From the NCBI GenBank assembly GCA_028751875.1, contig CM054165.1:30634056-30698055 (forward strand): a DNA stretch of 64,000 bases, read 5' to 3'. A program made the position numbers and the translations under genes. The first letter of the stretch is position 1. Every line of letters starts with the position of its first letter. Below, in pieces: positions 43,640 to 55,219 of the stretch. This DNA comes from Rapana venosa (taxonomy: Eukaryota > Mollusca > Gastropoda > Neogastropoda > Muricidae). The notes under the pieces are model-generated. The model saw nothing but the letters and a program-made list of their open reading frames with translations. It was not told the origin of the DNA and ran no database searches.

Positions 43640-44720
43640 AGTGATGAACTTACTGAGTTGGCTCCATTTTTGGCGGGTTTTGGGCAATGCCCGGATTTGG
43701 GGGAAAACCCCCCGGGCCATTCAGTATGTTTCTGCCCTTTTCTTCTTCAGCCTGCTTTTCCTTTCCCTCTTCCCCCGCAACCCTTTTTTGCAGTATGGTC
43801 TTGGAAAACCCAACGGGTCTGTCAAAATTCCATCCCCTCCCGGCCTTTCCCTTTTCTTGACTTTTTTGGTTTTTTTTTTAGGGGTTTTTTAAAAAATTGT
43901 TTTGGGCCCCCCCCCCCCACCCCCCCCCGGTTTGTTTTTTTGGGACCCGGCTTCCTTTGGTTTTAAAGTGGTTTCCCTGTATGAAATCCAAAGGGTGTTC
44001 TGAGGGATCTCACCCAAAAACCTGGGTCCTTCTTTTTAGATCGCATTCAAAAGTACGAAAACATCCCGATATGGGGAAATGACCAATTTATTTCATAAAC
44101 TTACCCCGGGCTTTAGAGAGAAAGTTTCAGTCTTTCCCGATGGCTTGAGCTTTGGCATTCTGCCCCCTTTTTTTTTGCAGCGCTTGCCAGGGTTTTTGGG
44201 CTTTGAACCATCCTCGTAAAAAATACTCCAAAGGTATTTTTTAAAAGAAACAAAAACCCAAAATTTTTTCACGAATATCACGTAGTTTATTGGTGGGCCC
44301 CTGTTTTGGGCATGGGGTTCCCTTTCTCGGGACTATATCCATTTCCGTATCTGGAAGGGTGTTTCGTCCAAAGTTGGTTTCAATAGGGTTGGCTTTCCGG
44401 TTTGTTTCCTCCACCTCGTTGTCATTGGCAAATCTAGGTTGGGGTTGTCCATCCTTTCCCTTTCTGACGTGCCTTTTTATTTCTAAGGGGGAGCATCATT
44501 ATGCGCTCCCAAGGGGAAAAACAATTGAAAAATTTTTTGATAGGAGACAACCCTGACAGATTTTCCCCTGAGGGAGAACCATTCCCAAAAAAAAGCCTTG
44601 GACCCGGGACTGCAAAGGGGGGCTTTTTTCTGTATGGGTCTTTTTTGGTTTTGAATGATGTTTTGTCCATTTTTTTACTTCTTCTTTTTGGGCCATTAAT
44701 GCGTCAGCCATACCGGTCGA
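43640..44720 (-). mobile_element. Second RTE-like LINE fragment (RT C-terminal half)
   Basis: On the minus strand, near 44,430-44,380, RFANDNEVEE occupies the place of the RFADD catalytic box. Near 44,250-44,100 the order YLWSIFYEDGSKPKNPGKRC...KLKPSGKTET follows, which matches the YLGSI...EDGSKPEI...KLKPIW block after the RT palm in RTE-like elements. It lies upstream, in transcription sense, of the endonuclease at 42,910, so it belongs to a separate copy. Strongly frameshifted. Confidence 0.65.
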
Positions 44721-45639
44721 AGGGTTTTTTAAGTCTTTTTGAAGAATTGGGGAAATTTTTGTTTTCCCATTGTATTTCTCACAAAGAAATCCCAGGTTTT
44801 AATAATATTTCTGTGGGGACTTTTGTTTAAGTTTAGGGCCTTTTGGGGGCCTTTTTCTTTTTTTCTATAATCTTTCTAACCCGATCTTTTAAGGGCTGTT
44901 TTTAAGATTACTTTTTAAAAATAACTTTACTAACTTGGGGTTATGAGGGGGGTGGGCAATCGAAAAGTTCTGGCCTTGTGTAAGATTGGCCCTTTTTTAA
45001 GGGCATTTAAAGAGGGAAAATTGGGGCCAAGGGGTTTTCACTCTCCGGTTTCCCTACTTGTTGCTAAAACTTTTTGAGGGTATCCATCACTAAGGGCCCC
45101 TTCCCTGGTTTATCAACTCCTGGGATGTTTTCAAAGGCCCCGAGCTTTCCCCCAAAATTTTTAGTGATTTGATTGGGGAGCCCAAATTTTTTACGAAGGA
45201 TTGAAGTCTTTTATCCTCTGGGGGTCATGTCTGTAAGTTGTAGGGGCACCTTGTGTCTAGGTTTTAGAGCTCTTTTAAAAGTATTATGTTCATCTGTTTT
45301 TTTATATTAGCTGTTATGGGAGCATTTAATTGTAGTTCCAGTTTTGTTTTAAATTTGGGTTTTTTTATTTCTCTTACTTGATTTTTTTATTCCCCCTTTT
45401 TTGCAAACCCCCGGGCCGATTTTAATGAAAAACAAACAGGCCAAAACTGATTTTCAAATATTCTATGTCAGTATCAAAACTCCTTAAAAAAAAACCCTTT
45501 TTAATTGAAAATATGTTTTTGGGTTTTTTTCCCACTTTTTTTCTCTGCTGAATTTTTTTTCAAAACGGGCCCCAAAAGCCCCCTACACTTTTCAACTCCA
45601 CACGAAGACATTTCTTTTTAAAGAAAATGGACTCTTTAA
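44721..45639. other. No gene seen; poor consensus
   Basis: T-rich and homopolymer-rich sequence. Some of it may be the eroded end of the adjoining LINE or of other repeats, but nothing is identifiable. Confidence 0.5.
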
Positions 45640-47140
45640 AACTTTACCCTGAATGAACACAGAGGGAAACATGAAGCGTTAACCCTGAGGGGAATACAGA
45701 TTAAAAAATTTGCTTTTTCCGGGTTTGAAGGGAAAAATAATTTTTTGCATGAATGCTTTTCCCCTGATGGGACCACAGAGGTAAAAGCATGAAGTTTACC
45801 ATGAGGGGAACACAGAGGTAAAAAATGATGCTTTTCCATGAATTTAACACCGAGGGGAAAAAATTGGCTTTACCCATTTATGGGGAATTTAAAAACAGAG
45901 GTAAAAAAATGATGCTTTACCAAGGGAAAAGGGAAAACGAGGTAAAAAAAATTATGCTTTTTCATGAGGGGAAACAAAGGTAAAACATATGCTTTCCCTG
46001 ATGTTTAACAAGGGGATAAAACATGATCCTTTTCCTAAGTTTTAAAACAATGTTTAAAAAAGAGCTTTAAAACCCTGATTGAAAAAAACAAAAGGTTTAA
46101 AAAATGATGCTTTACCCTGAGGAAAAAAAACAGAGGGAAAACAGGGTGTTTTTTCCAGGGAAAGGAACACAGAGGTAAAACTGAGGGTTTTCCATTTAGA
46201 TAAACAAAAATAAAAAAAGTGCTTTTCCCCTGAGGTAAACACCCAGGTTTAAAAATAAGTTTACCTGATGTGTTTCACCCGAGGGAAAAAAATGATGCCT
46301 TTTTCCATGGGTTTTGGGAAAACAGAGGGAAAAACATTTAAGCTTTACCTGATGTAAACACAGAGGGGAAAACATGAAGCTTTTTTATTAAAAAACAGAG
46401 TAAAAACATGATGCTTTTTCCCCTGATTTGAACACAAGGGGAAAAATGATGCTTTTCCATGAAAAAGTAAACACAGAGGGGAAAAAATGAATTTCTTTTC
46501 CCCGAAGGAACACAGAAAAATTTATGCTTTTTTCCCTAGGGAAACCAGAATAAAAAATGAGCTTTACCAGATTGAATTTAAAAACAGATTAAAAAAAGAT
46601 TTCTTTTTCCAAAGAAGGGAAACACAGAAGGGGAAAAGGGTGTTTTACCATGAAGGGGGAAAAAAAAGGGAAACCCTGCCCTTTTCCATGATGTAACAAC
46701 GAGGTTTAAAAAATGATCTTTCCCCTTATGTGAACACAAAAAACATGATGCTTTACCATGATGTGAACACAGAAATTAAAAAATGTGCTTTAAACCCTGA
46801 AGGGGAACACAGAGGGAAAGCAAGATGCTTTACCCTAGATTTAAAAAAAGAGGTAAAACATATGCCTTTTTTCCTTTGGGAAAAAACCCAAAGGGAAAAC
46901 ATAATGCTTTACCAAAGTGTGAACACAGAGGGGAAAACATTGATGCTTTCCCCGAGGGAACCCCAAATAAAACCCTTCTTTTACCCCCCCTGAAGGGAAA
47001 AACCGAGGTTTAAAACATGCTTCTTTACCGAACCCCGGGTAACAAAGTTTCCCCGAGGAAAACAGGGTAAAACCCTGATGCTTTAACCCCCGAAGTGAAA
47101 CCCCCCCCCGAGGTAAAACAAAACTTTAAAAGTCCTTTTC
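45640..47140 (+). repeat. Degraded second array of the dyad minisatellite
   Basis: The same unit as 14,929-16,715 (gaacacagaggtaaaacatg, atgctttaccatga) recurs about 40 times in the same orientation. Nearly every unit carries homopolymer gains, losses or substitutions (ggtaaaac becomes gggaaaac or ggggaaaa; accatg becomes tccatg or accctg). The error style equals that of the flanking single-copy DNA, so poor consensus rather than age may be the cause. Confidence 0.93.
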
Positions 47141-47579
47141 CCTCCCATTTTTCAGGGTAAAAAAAACCCCCAAACAACAACCAACAACACTTCCCCAAAA
47201 CCAAACCCCGGACCAAATTTTTGGGCATACAAGTGCATAACTGGTTGCATGCATCTAGTTCCCAAAATAAGGGAACTTAAATTTGCGTGGGAACAAAATT
47301 TTAAAAGAAAAAAGGTTCCTCAGCACGGTTTTTTTTTGTAAACCAAAGAGTGGGAGGGGGGGGGCTGGGCCCCATGAAACACTGACTCCCCCGCCCAAAC
47401 CCATTCCCCCAAGGAGGGGTTGTTTTTTAAAAAAGTGTCCTCCCTGCAGTGCAGTAAGGGCAGGTGCGGTGCAAACGCTGAGTGGTGAGGGGGTAACCCC
47501 GGTCCCGTGCTGGGGGCAGCAAACACCATTAAAGAGCCCTTTCCTTTCCCGGGGGCCAGAATGAAAGTTAGCTCTGGAA
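47141..47579. other. No gene seen
   Basis: Homopolymer-rich sequence between the degraded minisatellite and the I-like LINE tail. The minus-strand frames of 94-228 codons across 47,255-47,941 have no family motif. Confidence 0.5.
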
Positions 47580-47765
47580 AAGGGATACGGGCCCCCATCC
47601 CCACAAGATGCAGGACTCTCCAGACCTAAGGCGGAAAATGTCCCCCGAGACCAAAACCCCCTTGGGGCAGAAAAATGTTTCAGCAAAGGTGGTGACCTCC
47701 CGGCAAACTGCTGAATTTTTTTAAAACTGGTCTCACAATATAAACCCAGCAACGCAAAGAAAAGA
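47580..47765 (+). mobile_element. 3' end of an I/Nimb-like LINE
   Basis: Collinear with 14,735-14,920: gatacggg-cccacatcc, gcaggactctccagac, ggtggtgacct, gcaaactgctgaat, ctggtctcacaatataa, then acgcaaagaaaaga. It shows indels typical of the surrounding poor consensus. Only the last roughly 180 bases are clear. Confidence 0.85.
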
Positions 47766-49944
47766 GTTTTTAGGGTCTGAAAGTCAAAAAATTTGGCAGG
47801 ACCCGCCTGGGCAAGGAAAAAAAGGGGGTTTTTTAGTGCTGTGCTGTACTGCCACTGCATCAAATGTACCATTGTGGTGTGTTTTGTTTGGGTTAATGCT
47901 GGATGTACCATTACCGTGTTTGCTTCTGTAACACCTCTCACAAAAGAGTGCTTTTGTGTTTGTTGTTACTAAGCATAGTAAGGGGAAATAGCTCCCTTGT
48001 GCCACAAGAGTATCTCCTCTTGATTTATTTCCATGATTCTAAACTTCCTGTCTTTTCAAACCCTCATTCTCCCTTAGTAGTGGAGCTCAGAGCATGTTTG
48101 CTCAAGACTCTCTGGAGTCTGATGTTCCCCGTTAAGGTATGGTTGATCTTTTAAGCTAACATAAGCTTAATCTAACGTACTTTGGAAAGGTTTATGAGGT
48201 ATCTGTTTAATTTCGTTTTTGAAGGTTTCAAGCTTATGAATTAAGAAGTGATTATTTTGAACAAGAAAGCAAGTAGAAAATTTGAGCTTAGTCATTGTCT
48301 TTGTTGTACTAGGTTCAATTTTGGGCAGAATATTGTTCAGGTAACAAAATGCTGAAGAAATCAAACTAAGGCTTATCACTATGTATAATATATGTGTGTA
48401 AAAGCCTAGTGTGGTTTTGAAATGATTGTTATTATTAAGAAAGCAAACTTATATTTTTGTGAAAAATGATATAGCAATTTTTAACCAAGTGCAATGACCT
48501 TGGAATGTCATTGGGGATTATTTGAATTAAGTTTATGTTAATTAATGTTTACACAGTTTCATAGGATAGACCATTAGGTGTCCTCAAGTAAATGAGAACA
48601 TGTGTAAGACTAGTTATTGTATGTGGTGTTGTTAGTGGATATGTTAGATTTGTTGTGAGGATGAAATTTTCTCATAAGAGTTGGGATATGGGTAAACTGA
48701 GAGTACATTTTGAAGATTTTTTTACTGTGTCAAACTCTGGTTAGTGTTTTGGTGTTTGCTGTGTGGGTATTCATATTAAGTTGTCATTAATATGTTATAC
48801 CTAAAGGTGTGGGTCTTGTGGTTGATTGCATCCTTGGCTGTGATAGTGTTTTGATTTCATAAAGAGATCAAACAAGTATTGATTTCTGTTCCTTTTTATT
48901 TTCAGGAAGGCTGCTTTCATTGTTCATGGTCATGATCATTTATCATCATCTATCATCTTCTTTGCTCAATTCTCTGATTTGATTGGTTTTGTGATTCGAT
49001 TGGTTGTGATTCTTTCGGTCCTGATCTGATGATGGATCCCTTGATTGTTATGTATTGAGGACTGACATATGTTTTGAAAATTGGACAAGAGTAATAGTAT
49101 TGTTTGTGTTTTGAATTGTATTTGTAGTACAATTAGTGATGTGTGTGGTTGTAGTTGAGTAGTAGTTTCAGTAGTAGTATATAGTAGTATAGTAGTTAGT
49201 AGTAGTAGTAGGTAGTAGTAGTTAGTATAGTAGTACAATATAGTTGTGAACCCAACTGCTTGGCTTGGAGAATTGCATATTGAATGAATGTTGTTGTTCG
49301 TGCACATTCACAGTGTATTCAGTGTGACTGCTGAGTGAGTTGAGTGACTAATTTTCAACTACTACCTACTTCCTCCCTTTATATTTCTTTTTATTTTCTT
49401 CTGTCTTCTTCCTAACCCCCCCCCTTTATCACTCCCAGCCATTAGTAGGTGAGCCCATAATCCTCTTTAGGGACACTAAAGAAATAGGAATAAGTCTAGG
49501 ATTCCATTTCTGGTGCCGGATCAGGTGGTGCTAGGATTTTGAGTGTGACCTAGAGAATTCCTGCTTAGGACTCTATACACTTCAATTAAACAAATTAACA
49601 ACTTTTGAAAGAAAACATGTACTCAGGGCTATACTTCTTACCAAACGAAATCTGTTCATACAAAAAAGTGAAAATGCTAAAATACTAAGATATACATGGA
49701 TGAGAAACCCTTAAAATTAATCTATGCCCCTTGGGAGTTATGTAGACAATAAAGTCATGAAAGACTTCTGGAAAAGAGCAGTTTTGACACATTGGTTGCT
49801 GTAGATAAGTCTGCACTCACTACACTCAACCCACTCAAAGCAGCTGATAGGTCAGCTCAGAGGCACATGTGCAGACACATGTTTGACTTTTCCACTGCTA
49901 CATAAAGGTAACAGAATTCTATGACATTAACTGTATAATTATTT
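47766..49944. other. Unique, AT-rich intergenic sequence
   Basis: Clean single-copy-like sequence with no long frame. (GTA)n-like repeats lie at about 49,150-49,240. It has no counterpart to the left of copy A, where the minisatellite sits instead. Confidence 0.6.
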
Positions 49945-50349
49945 CTATTTTTTCTGTTCTTTGTTATGGATTGATGATATGAATTTGAAAATAAGCAGCC
50001 CTGTTCATAATAAAATCAGAAATAGCCTGTATAACTTCAGAATACTTTACAGTGGAAGAGGCACAACTTGAGAATGACTTTTAAATGAGCTGTAGTAGAA
50101 AACCCATGTTGTCACCAACATTTACAGGTTTTTTCCAATACCCTTGCACTAACCACTAGAATCAATCCTTCCAGCATGCTTTCTTTGGCTACAGCTTAGT
50201 GCAACACAGACATGCATATAACACCCATGAAACGCATGTGCACACTCACACACTTACACACTAATGCAGCACAAGTTCAGAGACAAGGAGGCCCCAGTAT
50301 GACATTCCAGGGGAGATTGGTATCAGTGATGATGCCATTCCAACAAACC

Positions 50350-50585
50350 ACATTGTGCGTGTGTGTGTGGTGTGTGTGTGTGTATGCAAGTGTGTGTATG
50401 TGTGTGTATGTGTGTGTGTGTGTGTGTTGTGGCATGCAAGGTGTGTGTATGTGTGTGTGTGTGAGTGTGTGTGTGTGTGTGGTGTGTGAGAGAAGAGAGA
50501 GAGAGAGAGAGATGAGAGAGAGAGGAGAAGAGAGAGAGACGAGAGAGAGTAGAGAAGGAGAGAGAGAGAACATTTTTGGGGACAT
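50350..50585. repeat. (GT)n and (GA)n tracts
   Basis: Interrupted (GT)n at about 50,356-50,490, then GA-rich sequence to about 50,570. Counterpart of 17,190-17,380. Confidence 0.9.
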
Positions 50586-50589
50586 TTTT

Positions 50590-50803
50590 TCCCCGAGGAT
50601 AATGGAATAAGCACTCATGTGCTTTTTTACATCCAGTCCCCGTGTGTATGCGGTTTTGTAAATTTTGTCATCTGTTTCCACCGGCACACAATGGCCAACT
50701 CTTTCGAAAAGCGGAACAGGATTAACGTGTCCGCAAGATGTTCTGCATGCATTCGCACACGGGCCTGTTTAAGTCTCATCCGAAGGACTAGAGAGAAAGA
50801 GAA

Positions 50804-50857
<54 letters not shown>

Positions 50858-50870
50858 CATTGTGTATGCA
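50590..50870 (-). repeat. SINE1, 5'-truncated, then (GA)n
   Basis: On the minus strand: the SINE1 core scrap ccttcggatgagact, then the body (tgcgaatgcatgcagaacat, gtgtgccggtggaaacagat), and the complete tail ending attatcctcgggg. (GA)n at 50,790-50,858 replaces the head. This copy is cleaner than 17,403-17,600. Confidence 0.92.
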
Positions 50871-51173
50871 TGCAAGCAACAACAGGAAGGCATGAAGGAG
50901 TTATGATTTTGAAGTGGCTTGACTCCTCTAATTGTGCACAGTTAAGGGTAAGACACTTGTAAGAAAACGGCTCTTTCCTGAAGGCTTTTCATTGCCTAGC
51001 TCTACTGACTTTTTCTTCTAGTAGAATACTGAGGTACCTGCCACAGAACTTGTGCAGAGAAGCTCTTTGCAGGCAGAGCGGTATGCTGAATCCATGATTT
51101 TCAATCACTGCATTGCCAGAAATAGCTAGCTTGAGTTTAGTTTATTCCTTTGACCTTTTATTTTATCATTTGA

Positions 51174-54100
51174 TTATTTTTTTCTTACTTTGTGAGTAAG
51201 TCCTAGCCTTAGCATTTTAATTAACTTACTTTCTTGGACTTGCATTCGCTGCTGAGTCACAATGCTCCAGATAATGAGAAGAGGGTTGAGAGCAGAGTTT
51301 AGCGGTAGCACGAACATGACCAGTGCATCATAGAACGTGTTGAAAGCAGTAAGCCCTTGTGAAGTCATCGTCATGACCATTCCAAAAGAAAACCAGCAAA
51401 CAGCATCTGTGACAGCCACCTTCCCCATAAGGTGTGCAGAGGAACAATACAATCTCTGTGTGTGCTCCACCAGTATCCTGTACTTTGGTAATCGTCTGTA
51501 GACAACGCACTGACCAGCCACAATCATTACAGACAACATGAAGTTGATGGTGACTGTGACAGAGAACCATGTGAATTTTGGATTAGAAATGTAGTGATCT
51601 GATAAAGCAAGACGACACAGACCGGACTGACCACAGAGGCCCCAGTGTGAGAGTCCAGGGAAGAATGGTATCAGTGACAACACAATTCCAACAAACCACA
51701 TCAGTGTACACATCACTGCAGTGGAAGATTTGTCAAATGGTCTCACAGTATCATGGAAACAAAAGAAAATAACATGATTTACACTGAGAACCAGATGATT
51801 AGAACTGACACTTCGCTGGACAGAGAAGAAAGAAAACCAGCTATTTTGCAAGCAACGCTGCTGGTCCATGTCTTTTCATGGTCAATATAGGATCCTTTCA
51901 ACATGTCATCTGCCACCACAACAATGCTGACATGTATGCCCATACACATATTAGCAAACTGTAAGTGGGAACAGTATGTTGTACATGTTTTTTCAAACAT
52001 CTTTCTGGCTGCAAGTGCAGCTATGAAACATACTACATTTCCAAAAGTAGCAAACACAGATATCAGCAGAAAGAACATCTTAAGCACATCACTTGCTATC
52101 AGTTTTGTACATGGAGAAAATAAACCCTGATGTGTCACACATTTTAATGTGTTTGGCTGTTTAGAAAGTACATTCTGGCAACAAAACCTATAGTTTGATG
52201 CAACAATCATTCTTAGATCTTTTGAACCTCTGAATAAATCCACAGGAAAACTAATGATTGGATTCTCTTGCATGTATAGTTCAGTCAGCCGTGGTAAACT
52301 TTTAAACCCCCTCATCCAAATAGCTCCAATGCTAGAGACAGAAACGTTCATATAAATCACACGAGGTAAATACATGGACAGTTCTGTGCTCAGCTTTTTG
52401 ATATGGGTTTCTGACATGTCAATTTTTGTTAAGGCATAATGTATCTGCTTTTGTTTGTCACTCTGCATGTGACTGAGAGGGTTGTTTCTCAGATACATAT
52501 TCTGCAGATTCTGTAGTGTCAACAAAGTGGTCACGTTTATAGATGTGATAGCATTGTTGGAAACATCGATAGTCTGCAAGTTGGGTAGTTTGACCTCCGA
52601 AACATTAGCAATAGAACAATGTGACAATCTGAGATAGCTGAGATAAACATCATTTGAAAAATCCTGCAGTGACATCCTGGAACCTGTGGCATCCAGGGAT
52701 CGCAGTAGAGGAAAGACTTCAGCAAGAAAAGGACGACCACACTGGAAAGTATGACCTTCACATAGGCAGCCTTCAGGACAGGTGATCATGTCACACATCA
52801 GTTCATCATCCCGCTGTGGACACTGACCCCAGCCATCACACAGGTGATCTCCATGTAAACACACTCTGGAAGCTCGACACTGGTACAAGCCAGAGCATGC
52901 CACACCCTCACAGTCCTGTTCATCTTCTCCATCAGAGCAGTCAGAAAATCCATTGCACCGAGTGTAGATGGGAAGACAGTTGACTGGTTCTGATGTGCAG
53001 AGGTAATGGCTGTCAGGGCAAGGCTCACTGGCTGTCATTATATGGTATGTGAAGAAACCAGTGCCATCTAGGCTGATAGAGAGCTGGGGTATTTTGCCTT
53101 TGCTTTCAGTGAACTGTGCACAGTAAGGACATTGACTCCGTTCATTTTCAGGACAATCCCTTTCATCAGAGTCATCCAGACAGTCTGAATATTCATTGCA
53201 GCGTTGACTGTGCAGCACATACTGACCATTAGAGCAATGAAAACCAGTGAACAGAGGATGCTCACAGAAAGACTCATCACTGTTGTCAAGACAGTCCTGT
53301 CGGAAATCACACACACAGTGTGTACTGCACTGTTCCTCCTTCACCACCACACCTGAACATGAGATAGGTCAGCTTCCCAACAAGGAACATCTTGGCCTCC
53401 TCCTGTGCAGTGCTGTTGTTTTGAGAAGGCATGACTGTAAACTCACAAGTATGAGTCTGTTTTCTGTTTCTGCAATGAACGGTAGGATCACACAGTAAAA
53501 ATGTATGTATGGCATGATGATTTATGCACATTAATAAACTCTGCCAGGTGTCTGTAGAGACAGTTTGAAATGAATTCAAGCAGATCAGTTTACTGTGGGC
53601 ATGAATTTCATTTGAGGCAGGTATTTTTATCTCACATAGAGCAGTATTGGTAATCAGGCTAAAATCCTTAAAAATATATAGAGGCGTGAAAAAAGGTGAC
53701 TTGGAATGTCTTGAATTGTGTGTATAGTGAAATTGTCTGCCATGAACTGCATTGTAGATCATTGTGCCATCAGACCATTTTTTAAATCTACTGTATGTGA
53801 AAGGTGAGTTTTGCCAGCCTGAGGTAAACCCAGTACAAATTTCTATTGTCAGGAACTTTCTGAAAAGAGTAAGGGAGTCTTCTATTTCTGTCCTAGTTTT
53901 TATTAAGGCCAACCTTCCACCCATTGCTTACACCTGTAGGACCAAAACTTCTGAGTTATACGATCTGTGTGCAAGACAAGCATCAGACATTTGTTCCCTG
54001 TAGTTGTCTGCCCCTGACATCCAGGACAGACGAGGGGGCAGTGTTCTGTTTCATCACGCCCATCCTCACATTCTGGTTTCTGATTGTGATCCAGGTGACG

Positions 54101-55043
54101 GCGAAATTGAGAGTAATGTTCTACTGAGCAGTTAAACAAACCACTGGGTAACTTGTGAGGTTTGTTATTGACAGAGAGACCGGCAAAGTAGAGTTTAAGA
54201 TATTGATGAACCCATGGCAGAAACTGAAAGTCCATCTGAAGATGTGAGGTCTCTGCAACGGAAGCTGGTGACAAACTGTTTATGGTTAGGTGTACAGCCT
54301 TTTTGTCAGATGTGTTTGGTTCTTGGTATATCAGTTTTAACAGACAAGAAAATCACATAAGTAGGACCTTTACTCTGCTGAACATTAAGCAGAATAACAT
54401 TTAAAGGAGTCACATCTATGTTGACATTAAACTGAGTGTATGGGTAAATGTATGGAAATATGACACATTGAGACCATGGAGAAGTGTATCTTATCACTGA
54501 ATTGTACCGTTGTGTTTTTTTGATATGGAGTGTTACCAAGGGACTGTTAACATGCCAAATACACACACGCCTTTTTCTATAAACGGAATGATAGTCAGCA
54601 ATGTGACCACCACAGTACATTGTAGGATCTGATTGATGACAACTATCTACCAATGTTTCCCAGTGACCAGAATCACACCACAGTGCCAATCTCTGCAGTC
54701 TAAACCTGGCATACATTCCTGGTGCTACCTCCAAGAGCATTTTGCAGAACCTGGTGGAATCCTTGCACACCCCGTACACCACTCCCTGCCTTGCTGTAAA
54801 CTCTGGCAAAGACTTCCTGCTGTCACACTCTGACCCACTGACCTGTATGATCGTCGTATTGGGGTGGTTTTGGTTCAAAAGATATTCAACACCTGGGCAA
54901 AGATGGCTGATGTTCAGGTGATGACTGAAAGCTGTGTTCAAATTGGTATGGATAGTTTTGTTGCCTTTTTCTTTGGCTGCACATATAACTATTTCAAGGG
55001 ATAACAGCTTTATAATTTTCCATTCTTGACCCTTTTTTTGCAC
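51174..55043 (-). CDS. Relaxin-receptor/GRL101-like LGR GPCR, copy B (frame interrupted)
   Basis: Same architecture as the 17,976-21,849 gene. Here the stretch from LDLa 2 through TM3 is one open frame (53,350-51,779, 523 codons): LDLa modules ending DESFC, DERDC, EDEQDC and DDELMC; LRRNT CPEGCLCEG; LRRs with LPNLQTIDVSNN and LPRLTELYMQENP; hinge FCCQNV; TM1 VLKMFFLLISVFATFGNVV. TM4-TM7 and the C-tail lie in 51,869-51,174, ending LGLTHKVRKK. The frame breaks at the end of TM3 (a base is missing relative to copy A), near 53,310-53,350, near 53,920 and near 54,300. The last break coincides with a patch that differs strongly from copy A. Between the two copies, nearly every segment is open in at least one. 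Confidence 0.88.
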
Positions 55044-55219
55044 AAAAATGTAGGTGACTTCAAACTATGGTCTCTGCATCTTTTTCTCTGCCTGTATCTC
55101 TCTCTCTGTCAGTGTCTGTCTGTCTGTCTGTCTCTGTCTCTGTGATGATCCTACTAAAAGGATGCAAGTGAGACCATAAGGATTTATCCAGCCAAGTGGT
55201 CAGTCATAGCTAGATAATA
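55044..55219. other. Upstream flank of receptor B
   Basis: Nearly identical to 21,850-22,019, including the (TCTG)n-like stretch. No promoter element is convincing. Confidence 0.4.
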
